Shown here in pieces: positions 9,095-20,600 of a DNA stretch of 64,000 bases. The translations under genes were made by a program, and so were the position numbers. The stretch lies in contig NZ_CP049263.1 of NCBI RefSeq assembly GCF_003048615.2, positions 62,001-126,000 on the forward strand, given 5' to 3'. Position 1 is the first letter of the stretch. Each line of letters begins with the position of its first letter. The stretch comes from Campylobacter concisus. Its GTDB lineage: Bacteria; Campylobacterota; Campylobacteria; Campylobacterales; Campylobacteraceae. The notes below the pieces were generated by a model. That model was not told the DNA's origin. It saw only the letters and a program-made list of their open reading frames with translations, and did no database searches.

Positions 9095-9582
9095 AAGGAC
9101 ATGAATTAGAATATAGCTTTGATGATTTACTAAACTATCATGGTGTAGGTTATCCCGGGGGAGTAGCTCATGCATTTCAAGTCATGAGTAGAGCCTTTCC
9201 ACTTTTAGATGATGGGAAATTATTAGAAAGAAGAGAGATATATCTTATTACAGCATTTCCGGGACCGGGAGGGCTAGATGCTTTTGAAATGGTAACAAGA
9301 TGCGTAACAGGTGGTAGAATTTCCGTTGATATTAATTTAAAAGAAGCTGAAGAAGTCTTAGAAAGTCCCCATGGAAGATATTATTTTAAATTCAAGTATA
9401 GAGATAAAACAGTCGTTATAACCATAAAGCCAGGTTTTGTACTAAAAGAATTTATTGAATTATCAAGAAAAGAAGATAGAAGTGAAGAAGAAGAGACTAC
9501 TTTGATTCAGATGAAAAAAGATATGGCAGCAAGACTATTGGCCGCTAAGCCCGAAGAAGTATATAACGCAAAAGTTCTATAA
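9070..9582 (+). CDS. FmdE-like protein of the transporter operon
   Basis: A 170-residue soluble protein resembling the FmdE/FwdE fold (formylmethanofuran dehydrogenase subunit E family). The N-terminal NYHGVGYPGGVAHAFQVMSR matches the family HGHLCPGVAxG block, with Tyr where the family usually has Cys. Then come AFPGPGGLDAFEMVTRC and GGRISVDI, parallel to the DAVQ..TGCTFGKGN region. FmdE relatives outside methanogens often sit beside metal-chelate ABC transporters, so a metal- or cofactor-handling role is plausible but unproven. AAGAAAGGAAGAAAC precedes ATG 9070. It closes the operon, with a terminator about 30 bp later. Confidence 0.6.
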   Translation: MDKIKVLEKGHELEYSFDDLLNYHGVGYPGGVAHAFQVMSRAFPLLDDGKLLERREIYLITAFPGPGGLDAFEMVTRCVTGGRISVDINLKEAEEVLESPHGRYYFKFKYRDKTVVITIKPGFVLKEFIELSRKEDRSEEEETTLIQMKKDMAARLLAAKPEEVYNAKVL

Positions 9583-9610
9583 AAGAAAAAGAGAAGGGTT
9601 TTGATATGTG

Positions 9611-9650
9611 CCCTCTTTACTGGACAAACCAGTAAGGAGGGTATTTTTTT
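9611..9650 (+). terminator. Rho-independent terminator of the transporter operon
   Basis: CCCTCTTTACTGG (9611-9623) pairs with CCAGTAAGGAGGG (9629-9641) with one G-T pair around a five-base loop, followed by TATTTTTTT. A strong intrinsic terminator 28 bp after the last gene. Confidence 0.9.
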
Positions 9651-10041
9651 GAAAATAAAGATGCGTTTGAGTTATTAGTGTTTGGTTCTTATGGAAAAAA
9701 TACAGTAATTTTTTAGGCTGTATAATAAATATGGGGTTTTAGGGACTATCCCTAACGAGGTATTTTTGTCTGACTTGTCGGACAAAAAGTATCCTCGCCC
9801 AGATGAAATACAAGATGGCTTTTTGATAGCAAATACCATATATAGAATATATATGCAAGCTGGTTCAGGTTATGCTTTTCGTTGTTTATTGATCCGTTTA
9901 AGATAAATAAAATAACATATAGCAAAATATTAAAAAGTCATAAAATTAAGCATAATTTCAGAATCTTAAATAACCTTAAATTATAAATCAACCTTTACTA
10001 TTTATGTTAACAATCCCATCATTCTAAATAGTTTACTACGC
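9651..10041. other. Gene-free stretch with inverted repeats
   Basis: No gene with a start site is seen. An imperfect inverted repeat around 9759-9797 (CGAGG...TTTTTGTC against GACAAAAAGTATCCTCG) could be a second hairpin or an element end. After it one frame stays open for about 40 codons (KKYPRPDEIQDGFLIANT) without a start, probably a gene remnant. The rest is AT-rich and featureless up to the integrase. Confidence 0.4.
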
Positions 10042-12182
10042 TCACCCTTCCCCTCCTTGATAAAAATTTACCTCTTCAACTAGATCCTTTAGAATTTTCG
10101 GAGTTACTGGCTCCCCATAAGTATTCATAGTGATTTTGTATTGTTGTTCATGCCCTACAAGAGCAGCTATATGCTCGACCCTTTGACCACTTTGAATGAG
10201 CTTGTTTATGAAAGTGTGTCTAAATGAATGAAATGTCCTTGTCTTATCACCATCTTTTATAACTTGAGTATTGATCTTCTTTCTAAAATATTCAGAAAAG
10301 TCTTTATTGTCACAGCTAAATAGCCTAACTGCTTTGCCACATTTCCTAGCTAGCTTCTTTTTATTCTCTATAAATTCAAACAGCCCAATGCTATTTAACT
10401 TAGAATGGATAGGAACAATCCTTACAGAGTTTCTAGTCTTTAAAGTCTTGCTCTTACCTGTTTTTACATCTACTTTTGTATTTAAACTAAAGCATACTAT
10501 GTTATATTTTTCGACTATGTCATCTGTGTTTAGCTGGATTATCTCATTTAATCTCATGCCAGAGTAAGCTGCTATATGAGTAACAAAAAATAGCTCATCC
10601 TTGCTTATCCTTTGGCTTTTAATATCCCCACTTGATCTGATCTTGTTCACAATATCCAAAAGTGCATTTACATCACTATCTTCATAAGGGTTTTATTTGT
10701 AACGTCATCTTGGTTTAAATTTATTTGTAGATCTGTAGCTGGATTCTTATCTATATAGTCGCTATCATAGCAGTATTTAAAAAACTCACTAACTCTAACA
10801 ATATACTTCTTGATAGTTGATTTAGAAATTTTTGGCCTATCTTTTACTAAAGTTATGATCTCATCTAAGCTCTTATCTTTATAGAGACTATTTTGAGAGA
10901 GCTTGGTTGGTAGTTGCAGTAAGATATTTCTAAAATTTAGCAAGTCATCTCTTTTTATCTTTTTGATGTCTAGCTCATCGCCAAATTTCATAGACATTAG
11001 CCGTCCTACATATCTAACAAGGCCTAATGTGCTATCACTCCAGTTATTTGAAATGCTTGTGTTTGATATATAGTTTTTAAATGCGCTATTTAGCGTGAGC
11101 ATGTCAGCTTTTATTTCGTTTTTAGCAGTTGAGCCTAGCTGTGATATAAAGCTTTTAGCTCTATTTGAGAATAGCTTTTGAAAGAAATTTATAGCTTCAT
11201 TAAAAGTCATGTTACTAGCATCACTTGTATCATCTATCACAAGATCTTTAGCCTCAATGTCACTTAAAACTACACCCTTATCTTCATATTTATCTGCCTT
11301 ATATAGCTTTACCTGACCACCAAAGGTAGGATCATTTAAATTTCCATATCCAAATTTTAGATCTTCACTTAGCTCATTGTCTCCATCTGGCAATAGCTCA
11401 CAACCAAATATTCTTAGGATATCGTTTTGTGTGAGTGCTCCTTTTTGCTTGGCTAGCTCATTTATAGCATCTCTTAGCTCACAAACAGAGTGTTTTAAGG
11501 ACTTTTTAGTAAAAGGGAGTACCAAATTCTGCTTTTTTAAAGTCTCTATGTAGTCTTGATAGCTATCTATGTTAGCCTCTTTAACACCTTTTGCTATCTT
11601 GTCTTTAGTATTATCATCTAAATTTACACTATTGTGTTTTTTACCAAGTGGTACAAATGCTTGTTGCTTATCATTTAGTAGCTTTTGGTTTTTGCACATC
11701 TTATATGATATGTGATTTATGTTATCTATCGTTGCCTCAAGCACTCTTTTACCAAGAAGCTTTTTGGTAAAAGAGTCAGTACAAGATAGCTTTTTGCAGA
11801 TATCATCGACCTCTTTTGATATGACGCTGGGCAAGCTATCTTCTTTTAAACTCTGTTTTAAAAACAAATTTAGTGATAGTAGTCCATCTAAATTTATATA
11901 TCTGCCAAGCATATCATGCTCTTTGATACTTTTGGCCTCCTTGGCTTTTAAAAGCATAAGCACCAAGTGCTCTATAAGTTCGCTGCTCAAATTCATCTTC
12001 CATGCCTTTTTGATCGCGTTAAAAATTATAGAGTAGATCTTAGCACGATTTTTTGCTGTATCAAAGCGTTTTGTGAGGAAGGAGGTTATGTATTCGGTTT
12101 TATTACCAAAATAAGGCCTCAAATATAGAGGAATAGCTACTCTAAAGTAGTATATGCCATTTCGTTTGACTAGATATTGCAT
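10042..12182 (-). pseudogene. Tyrosine site-specific integrase, split by frameshift
   Basis: A phage/island integrase read on the minus strand. The N-terminal part (about 500 residues) starts MQYLVKRNGIYYFRVAIP, a DUF6538-like arm-binding region, and carries the core-binding domain. The C-terminal 205 codons hold the catalytic residues: Arg in YSGMRLNEI, His-x-x-Arg in HSFRH, His in ALVGHEQ and Tyr in MNTYG. The frames separate at the TTTT run 10691-10694 (AAAA on the coding strand); one extra base would read TNKNPYEDSDVNALLDIVNK and restore a protein of about 710 residues. It reads away from the tRNA fragment 108 bp upstream. Whether it is dead or mis-sequenced cannot be told here. Confidence 0.85.
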
Positions 12183-12289
12183 CTTTGTTACCTATGCAAT
12201 ATAACTTTGTAGCAAAATGTAGCAGATATTTAGTGTGAAACTGGCTGTGTACCGTCTTTTTGGTGCTTACACAAGGTTTATTGTTAAAC

Positions 12290-12335
12290 CCTCATAAGCC
12301 GGAGGTCGGGAGTTCAAGTCTCCCCCGTGACACCA
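12290..12335 (+). other. 3' fragment of tRNA(CAU): probable attachment site
   Basis: From the anticodon loop CTCATAA (anticodon CAU) through the stem GCCGG, the T-arm GGGAG-TTCAAGT-CTCCC, the 3' acceptor strand CCGTGAC and A-CCA, this is the 3' half of a tRNA-Met or tRNA-Ile2 gene. The upstream bases do not pair with the anticodon stem or the acceptor strand, so the 5' half is absent. A 3' tRNA half next to an integrase is the usual att scar of an integrated island. The intact tRNA copy is not in the window. Confidence 0.75.
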
Positions 12336-12876
12336 TAGATGTCCTACTTATCGATACTTTAACTGCCCTTTTTGCAGTTTCCCTTTCTTTAAAATTTCCT
12401 AAAAGTATGGTACAGTTTTTAGATATATTTTGGCTAAGTCTATAAAACAAGCTTATTGTACTGCATATTTTTACCTAATGTTATAAAAATTTAAAGTTAA
12501 AGTGATAAAGGATTCTTCATATTATTCGTAAAAAACATTTTTATAAGTTTTTTAAAGCTATTTATGGGGCTTATTGTAAAATAATATCTAATTACTGCCG
12601 CTTAGATTGGCTGCAAATTTAAATATTCTATTCTAGTCTTTTTAATATATTAGTATAAGATTTTCTTGGCAAATTTGACATAAATTTTTTCTTTTGCTTT
12701 AAATTGTTGATTATAATTAATTTCTTACCTTATAAAAGTTTCATTTTTGAAATATTTTGTATAAAAATTCTTTTTTCTCATTATATTTTAATATTAGATT
12801 AAGATTATATCCTTTATAATGTCACTAAATTATTTTAAAAAATATAACTTTATAGTTATTTCCAAGGAAGGTTAAG
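12336..12876. other. AT-rich leader before the two-partner secretion locus
   Basis: About 540 bp without a credible gene; an open frame from 12260 to 12445 runs through the tRNA fragment and is dismissed. The right end carries the promoter and ribosome site of the transporter gene behind it. Confidence 0.6.
12815..12871 (+). promoter_or_regulatory. -10 box and ribosome site of the secretion locus
   Basis: TATAAT at 12815-12820 after an AT-rich tract with phased T runs fits the Campylobacter sigma-70 pattern, which lacks a strong -35. AAGGAAGG at 12864-12871 lies five bases before ATG 12877. No other promoter as clear is seen for the 33 kb of same-strand genes that follow. Confidence 0.55.
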
Positions 12877-14649
12877 ATGAGAACTCTCTTATCTTTAGGC
12901 ATAGTGTGTGCTGCGCTACTTGCTAATGAGACTAATCTAAAAAACGAGTTAAACAACGAAGAGATTAGGGCGAATATGGCAAGCTCTTTTAACGAAAGCT
13001 CCAACATAAATTTACTTAACGAAAAACCAACTTCAGAAGGTAAGCTAAATTTAAACGAAACTCCATGCTTTAAAATAGATAAAATTTCACTTCTTAGTGA
13101 GAATGAAGTAGCTAGCTTTAACGCTAGTAGTGGTGCTGATGAGGCTATAATAAGAAAAGCTTATAATGCAAACTACTCTAAATTTAACTCTATTTTAGAG
13201 GCTAGCTTAAACAAGCTTGATTTTAAATCTGGCAGCTGCCTTGGCAAAAACTCTATCAATCTAATCATAAATTCTTTTAACAACGAGATAATAAAAAGTG
13301 GCTATATCACTTCAAGTGCGAGCCTAGTTACAAAGAGCCTAAAAGATGCCAAGCTAGAGTTTGTGATAAATCTTGGCCTAATAGATGACATAAGCATAAA
13401 CGAGCTTGACAGCCAAAGAAATAGAGCGAGCTTATTTAGCGCATTTGGTGAGTACTCTCATAAAAATAAAGTGGCAAATATAAGAGATATCGAGCAGGCT
13501 CTTGAGTCACTTCAAAACGTCTCAAAAAATGACGTTAGCATTAAATTCTTACCTTCAAACAGAGCTGGCTTTTCAAACATAGTAATAACTAGAGTTGATA
13601 GCTTCCCGCTAAAGGCTGCTATAAGCATTGATAACCTTGGCTCAAAACAAAGCGGCAAATATCAGGGCATGCTAAATTTAAGCACGCTAAATTTACTTGG
13701 ATTTAACGAAATTTTTAGCTTCTCACGTGGCAAAGATATATTTAAAAAATATGAGGTTACAAATAAATTTAATGGCGCCACTGATCACGGGGCTTCAAAT
13801 AACTACTATTACGGCTTTAGCATCCCATTTGGCTACTTCATGCTTGAGTATGAAAAGAGTAAATATGACTACGCTCAGATCATAAACGCAGCCTACAACC
13901 TCTACACATATAAAGGTAGAAGCGAGAGTGACTCGCTAAGCCTTGCTTATACATTTTATAGGGACTCAAATTTTAAAAATAGCGCTTACGTAAAACTATT
14001 TAAGAGAAAAAATAAAAACTACTTAGAGGACTACGAGCTAGATAACCAAGCTAGAAGAAATGCTGGATATGAGGTAGGTGTAAAATCAAGCTGGAATTCT
14101 TACAACCAAGCTTTTAGCGCCAAGCTAGCTTACAAAAAAGGCACTGGTATATTTAGATCACAGCCTGATCCTTTAGAAGATAGCGGCGAAGCTACATCTA
14201 GGTTTGCTCTAATAAATTTAAACCTAAACTACAAATATAAATTTGAACTTCCACTAAGCTATGATCTAAATATCAACGCAAGATATGGCCTAAATAAGCT
14301 AAGCTTGCAAGATAAATTTAGCATCGGCGGATATCACAGTGTTAGGGGATTTGACGGGGAGAGCTCACTTGTTGGAAACCACGGAGTAAGCGTAAGAAAT
14401 ACCCTCTCATATAACTACTATAAGAGTAACTCCATCTATGCAGGGCTTGACGCTGGCATGGTAAGAGCAGCAAGTAGTGGCATAAAGGATAAAAACACCC
14501 TTGCAGGATACGCCATAGGTCTAAGAGGCAGCATAAAAGCCTACAACAACCTAAGCTACGACATATCTGTCTCAAAACCTCTTTATAAACCAAAGAGCTT
14601 TGAATCTAAATCAACAAATGTAAATTTCATCATAAGCTACGAATTTTAA
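12877..14649 (+). CDS. cdiB: Two-partner secretion outer-membrane transporter (CdiB/ShlB/FhaC family)
   Basis: A 590-residue Omp85-superfamily protein that exports and folds the exoprotein encoded next. The signal peptide is residues 1-16. A spacer is followed by a POTRA_2 domain starting CFKIDKISLL near residue 65, with a second POTRA segment to about 235, then a 16-strand barrel ending in Phe (IISYEF). The loop-6 motif SIGGYHSVRGFDGES near 490 carries the VRG signature of the family. The gap to the exoprotein is 9 bp. The name cdiB rests on the immunity genes downstream; without them it would be a generic TpsB. Confidence 0.9.
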   Translation: MRTLLSLGIVCAALLANETNLKNELNNEEIRANMASSFNESSNINLLNEKPTSEGKLNLNETPCFKIDKISLLSENEVASFNASSGADEAIIRKAYNANYSKFNSILEASLNKLDFKSGSCLGKNSINLIINSFNNEIIKSGYITSSASLVTKSLKDAKLEFVINLGLIDDISINELDSQRNRASLFSAFGEYSHKNKVANIRDIEQALESLQNVSKNDVSIKFLPSNRAGFSNIVITRVDSFPLKAAISIDNLGSKQSGKYQGMLNLSTLNLLGFNEIFSFSRGKDIFKKYEVTNKFNGATDHGASNNYYYGFSIPFGYFMLEYEKSKYDYAQIINAAYNLYTYKGRSESDSLSLAYTFYRDSNFKNSAYVKLFKRKNKNYLEDYELDNQARRNAGYEVGVKSSWNSYNQAFSAKLAYKKGTGIFRSQPDPLEDSGEATSRFALINLNLNYKYKFELPLSYDLNINARYGLNKLSLQDKFSIGGYHSVRGFDGESSLVGNHGVSVRNTLSYNYYKSNSIYAGLDAGMVRAASSGIKDKNTLAGYAIGLRGSIKAYNNLSYDISVSKPLYKPKSFESKSTNVNFIISYEF

Positions 14650-14658
14650 GGATAAAAT

Positions 14659-17600
14659 ATGCTAAAGAACAACCAAATTTCAAATGTACAAAAACCTAGC
14701 CTTTTAACCATAGGCTTAAATTTCTACGTAAGTCTCTCTTTGCTACTTGGCACTATGCCTGCCCTTGCAAATGAGCCAAGTATCATAGCTGATCCAGGCG
14801 CTAGCAACCGCCCTGATATACTAAAAGCTCCTAATGAGACGCTAATAATAAACATCACAAACCCTGATAGTAAGGGCGTATCTATAAATGAATATAGCAG
14901 GTTTAATACGCCAACCACTGGCACTATCCTTAATAACTCTAATAAAAACATAGATACTAAGATAGCTGGCCAGATAGATGCAAACTATAGGCTAAATAAA
15001 GAGGCAAGCCTTATTATCAACAAAGTAAATTCGGCTGAGAAATCATCTCTAAAAGGAAATTTAGAGGTTGCTGGTAGTAGAGCTGATGTGGTCATAGCAA
15101 ACCCAAATGGCATAAGTGTAGATGGTCTAAATATGATCAACTCTCGTTCACTCACACTAACAACAGGTAATATCAATAAACTAAGCCCTAAAGAGATAGA
15201 GCTAATATCTGATAAGTCAATCGATATCGTAGGGGACGGCCTAAACGATAAGAGTAGCGACTATACTAACGTGATCTCAAATGCCATAAATTTAAACTCA
15301 AATATCCACGCAAATGAGCTAAACATCATCGGTGAAAAGGCGCTTACTTCAAGCAAAGATAGACTTTATAACGACGTAAAAGCTAAAAACCAAGAAAACA
15401 GCTTTAGCCTAGATAGTAGCGCGCTTGGCGGCATGTATGCTAATAAAATCAAACTAGTTGGCACAAGTAACGGCGTAGGCGTAAATAATAATGGTCTAGT
15501 CATAGCAAATAACAACATAGAGATAAGCCTTGATGGTGATATAGTTAATGCCGGTGCTATCGCTTCTAACAAAGAGGCTAAGATAGAGGCAAAGACTATA
15601 ACAAACAAAGATGAAGCGCTAATAGCAGCCAAAGAGAGCCTTAATATAAAAGCAGACACTTTGGTAAATACTTCAAGCCAAATTTATGCTAAAGATATAA
15701 ATGTAGAGGCTAAAAAGCTGGTAAATAACTCAAGCTCGCAGGCTAGGGTGGAGAAAAGCTCATTTGCTAAAAATTTAGCTCTAAAGCAAAGTGGCGAGAA
15801 TAGATTTAAACTTGAAGAGGTAAATTTAAAAGAGATAAAAGCAAAGATAGAGGCTAAATTTAAAAAACTAGGCAAAGAGCTAAATGAAGAGGAGCTAAAT
15901 GCTGAAATTTTAAAAGAGGCTATAAGTAAAGATAGCACCCTTTATGCTCTAAATTTACATAAAGACTCATATCTATATGGCACATCGACAAAGGTATTTC
16001 ATAATCTAAGACTAGACATAGACAAAAACGAAGTAGTACTTGATACTAGCAAAGCAAAAGACCGCGAAGTGCTAAAGAGAATCTACTACTCTATAAACAA
16101 AGAAATTTTAAATGAAGATGATAAAGCTAACTTCATCCCAGGTAGCATAGTAGCAAGCAATGATATAAATTTAAAAACAGATGAAGTGCTAAATGATAAG
16201 AGCTTTATCTACGCAGGCAACGACCTCGTGCTTGATAGCAAAGATATAACAAACGTAGCGCTAAATTTAAGAAGAGATGTTAGCAGCTTTAACGAATTTA
16301 AATGGAAAAAGCAAGAGTGGAAAGGTAAAAGAGGAAAAATCCTTGGTAAAAAAAGATGGGTGACTAAAGGTGGCAAAGGTGCTGTGTTTAACTTCTCATA
16401 CACAGATGTTGGCTTGCCAGCAGTCTTTGCAGCGGGCAATAATATAGTAGGAAGCACACAAGACTTTTCAAGCTACGCACTAAATGATGATATAAAGCTA
16501 GCAAATGTTGATCTGGATAAATTCTATGAGCCAATATTTAATAGCCCAATAATTAAAAACCTAAATAGAAAGGCGAAAAACCAAGGGTATTACTACAGCC
16601 TTGATAGTATAAACTCTGCTTATATAGCAAATATCCTTGATGGCTTATATGAAGCAAGAAACGAGAGCATAAGTAAATTTAAAAAAGAGGCCAAAGATAA
16701 AAACGTAAAAGCCTCAGCTCTAGTAATGGCAAATAATATAGACCTAGACGCCAAAGGCAACATAAGCCTAGCTGGCAGCGTAGTGGCTGATAATGTAAAT
16801 TTAAACTCAGAAAATTTAAACCTAAATCACCTAGAGCTAAACTCTAAAGATCTAAATTTAAAAGCAGACGCAGCAAACATCAACTCAAGTGAAATTTCAG
16901 CCAAAAATATAAACGTAGATGCAAACAATATAAGCTTAGACAAAGGGTCATCTCAGTTTAGCAAGGCTTCAAATTTAAAAGCAGACGAGAGCCTTAACCT
17001 AAACGCTAAAGAAAATTTAAATATCGCTGGCTCAAATTTAGAGGCTGACAAGATAAATTTAAGCGCAGATAATATAAATATAAACGCTAAAGAGTTTGCC
17101 TATAGCCATAGCGCAAAAGAGAAGGGCATAAGCTTTAAACAAAACATCCAAACACTAAATAGCGCAAACCTAGACGCAAAAGATATAAATTTAAACTCTA
17201 AGTCAAACACACAGATCAGCTCAAGTAACTTAAGAGCTACTAATAAGCTAAACATAGAAGCTGGAAATGATATATATGTAGTAGGCGCTAATACAAACGA
17301 GAGCACGCAAACTAAAGAGAAGTCAAAGGGCTTTTTCTCTAAAAAAGAGTCTCAACTAATGGCTATAAATCAAAAGGTCATTAGCTCAAATTTAAACGCA
17401 GGCGATATAAGCCTAAAAGCTGGCGGCAATGCAATAGTAACTGGCTCAAATTTAAGTGCCAAAAATGATATAAACATAGATGCGAATAATATAGGCCTAG
17501 CTCCAACAGCTTATAAAAATGATGAGGCAAGATCTAGTTCTAAGAAGTCATTTGGTGGATTAAAATCTAGCCTTGATATGCACTCTCTTGATAAGACAAA

Positions 17601-20600
17601 CTTGCAAGGCTCATCTCTAAGCACTAGTCAAGGAGATATAAATTTAAATGCAAACAAAGACATCTCTATAATATCTTCAGATATTAAAGGTGGTAGAAAT
17701 GTAAATTTAAATGCTGGTAATAACTTGTCTATACTAGCAGCCAAAGAGCAAATAAAAGAAAAAAGCGTTCATAAGAGCTCAAACATTAATATCATCTCAT
17801 TATTGACATACCCAGGCATGCTGGTAGCTTCTGCGATAGATCCTATTGGGACTGGTTCAAATACATACTTGTTTGAGCAAATGTTTGGAGATACTCTGAC
17901 TCAAATTTATCGCTCTACATATAACGAAAAGGGAAGTCTTGATGCACTAGCAAAGCTTTCAAATATATCTGCAGCCAAAGAGCTCAATCTAAAAGCAAAT
18001 GAAGCTACTATAACTGCAAATTTATCAAGTAAAGATGATACTAATATAAAGGCAAATTCTATTGAGATATCAAATGCCAAAAACGAGCATAGTAGCTATG
18101 AGATATCTAAGAGCAAGGGTGTAAATTTACCAAGCACTAAAAATCTTACAAATGATCAAAAACCAAAACCTATAAAAGAATTTAAGTATGATACTAGCAC
18201 TAAGACAAGAGTAGCAGACGCAGAGTATGAAAAATCTACCACCGATATAGCATCAACTAAAGCTATATCGTCAAACCTTGTTTCAGATAAAAATATAAAT
18301 TTAAATGCAAACGAAGAGATAGGCATCACTGGATCAAATTTGATCGCTAAAGAAGATATAAATCTAATAAGCAAAAATGCAAATATCGATATACTAAATA
18401 GCACTGACACTACTGATATATCTAAAACACTAAAACAAGCAAAAGCAGCTCTTTCTATCACTGCCCAAAACGAATACGTAGAGGTGGCTCCTGCTAGTCT
18501 TGCTTTGATAGAAGCTATAAAGCAGCTTAAAAAGGTAAAAAAAGAGTATGATAGCTATAAACACACTAGAGATGATCTAAAAGATAAACTACATGAGCTA
18601 AAGCAAGCCTATAAAAGTAAAACTCCTGGCATAGATGGCTCAGATATAGAAGATCTATCAGATATCCTTGAAAATGTTAATGACGAAGAGAGATACTATA
18701 AGGCAAATATAGCTTTAGCTATGGCAAACGTAGAAGCTAAGAGCCTAGCACTTATAGCTCAAGTAGCAGCAGCTGCAAAGGCAGCATCTAACTGGTATAC
18801 GTTTGGTTTTAGTGTAGGAGTAGCAGCTAGTGTAAATGGTCACAAGTCAAAATCAAACTCAAATGAAGTTATCTCTAATCCATCAAATTTAAGTGCAAAT
18901 AACATCAAGATACAAACTCCAAATGATACAACTATCACTGGTTCAAATTTAAGTGCCAATAATCTAATAGATATAAACACAAATAACTTAAATATAAACT
19001 CTAGCAAAAACACCTATACATCAGAAAGTAAAGACAAAAGCATAGGTGGAACCATGAGATATACTATGTATGGTGGTGGCGGCGGAAGTGCTGGCCTAAA
19101 CTACTCTACTAGTAGTAGTGACACAGAGAGCCTAACAAATAACAACTCTCATCTTTACTCAGCTAAAGATATGAATATAAACACAGCTAATGACGCAACC
19201 ATCAAGGGAGCAAATTTAAGAGCTGATGAGAGATTAAATTTAAAAGTAGGAAATAACCTAAACTTAGAGAGTGTAAGAGACAAATACGCATACAACGAAA
19301 GAGGATATAGTGTAGGTGTTGGTATAGGATTTAGTAGTGATAAATCACCAAACTCAAGCTTTGCTAATCCATCTAGCACAAAAGCAACTAGCACCAATGC
19401 AAATTTCTCTAGATCAAGCTCAAATACAATAACTAAACAAACCGTACTCTCATCTATAACAGCTAATGAGCTAAACGTAGAGGTAGGCAAAAACACTCAT
19501 CTAAAAGGATCACTTCTTGCAGCAGGAGAGTATGATAAAGATAATACCTTTATAGATAACCACAACCTAAATTTAAAAACAAATACCCTAAGCTATGAGA
19601 ACCTATCAAATACAAGCTATGCTAAAGGAACAAACTTTAGTATAGGAGCTAACTATATCCTAGAAGATAAAAACAATAAAGATAGCAGATCAAATAACAA
19701 TCAAGAAGATAAATTTACAGGTCTTAAATCAATAGATCTATCTAACCATAGAAATTTAAGCTACAGCTTATCTAAAAACCTAGCAACTCTAGGTAGTGGT
19801 AACATAGAGATAGCAGATAAAGAAAACTCTGATGATCTAACAAGACTAAATAGAGATACAACTAAACTAACAAAAGATCTAGTAAATACTAGCATAAGCT
19901 CAAATGTAGATGCTAGCATGGATTTAAGAGTGCTAACAAAGAGTGGGCAAAAGGATATCAAGGATGAGTTTAATACAGCCACTGCCATAACAAAAGCACT
20001 AAATGCCATTATAGAAACTGGTGAGTTTAATTTTAATAGTGAAGTAAAAGAAAATGTTGCACAGTATGAAGCTGGAAAACTATTAGGCAAAGAGCTTGCT
20101 CAAAAACTAACAGATGATAGTGTTACCATAGAAGAAAAAGAGGCCTTAGGAAATAAATTTATACAGCTATTTGCAAGTATGTCAGGTCTTGATCTAGATG
20201 GCATATCTTTAAGAATAATTGATGATAAATTCGCAAAAGGAAAAGACGATGAAAAATTTCTAGGACATTTTAATAGTGGCTCAATAATACTAAATTTAGC
20301 CCATATTAAAAATGTTGATCAGTTTGTGAGCACTCTAGGTCATGAGTTAAAACATGCTATGGATTATAAAGCTGGCAAATTTATACCAGGAGATAGTAAG
20401 CAAGATAGATATGCAAAACTAAAAGAAGATAGTTTTAGTGACTATCTAAGCAAAGCTCTAAATTTACAAGATAGTGGCATCAATGCCAAAGATGCAGCTA
20501 TAAACTATATTAAAAATCAAAGTAGCTTAAATACACTTCTTTTAAATTCTTATATGTTTAATGGACTAGATAAGAGTAAGGGGGATAATAGACAATTTAG

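Noticed and set aside
12241-12335. A complete tRNA gene
   Set aside because: Only the 3' half fits; upstream bases pair with neither the anticodon stem nor the acceptor strand.
12260-12445. 61-codon open frame across the tRNA fragment
   Set aside because: It reads through the tRNA 3' half, lacks a ribosome site and has no protein-like pattern.
15366-20090. Minus-strand open frames of 60-110 codons inside cdiA
   Set aside because: They lie antisense to the exoprotein in its repetitive, stop-poor region, have Ser/Leu-rich nonsense composition and no ribosome sites. One also recurs at 37545-37805 only because the DNA is duplicated.
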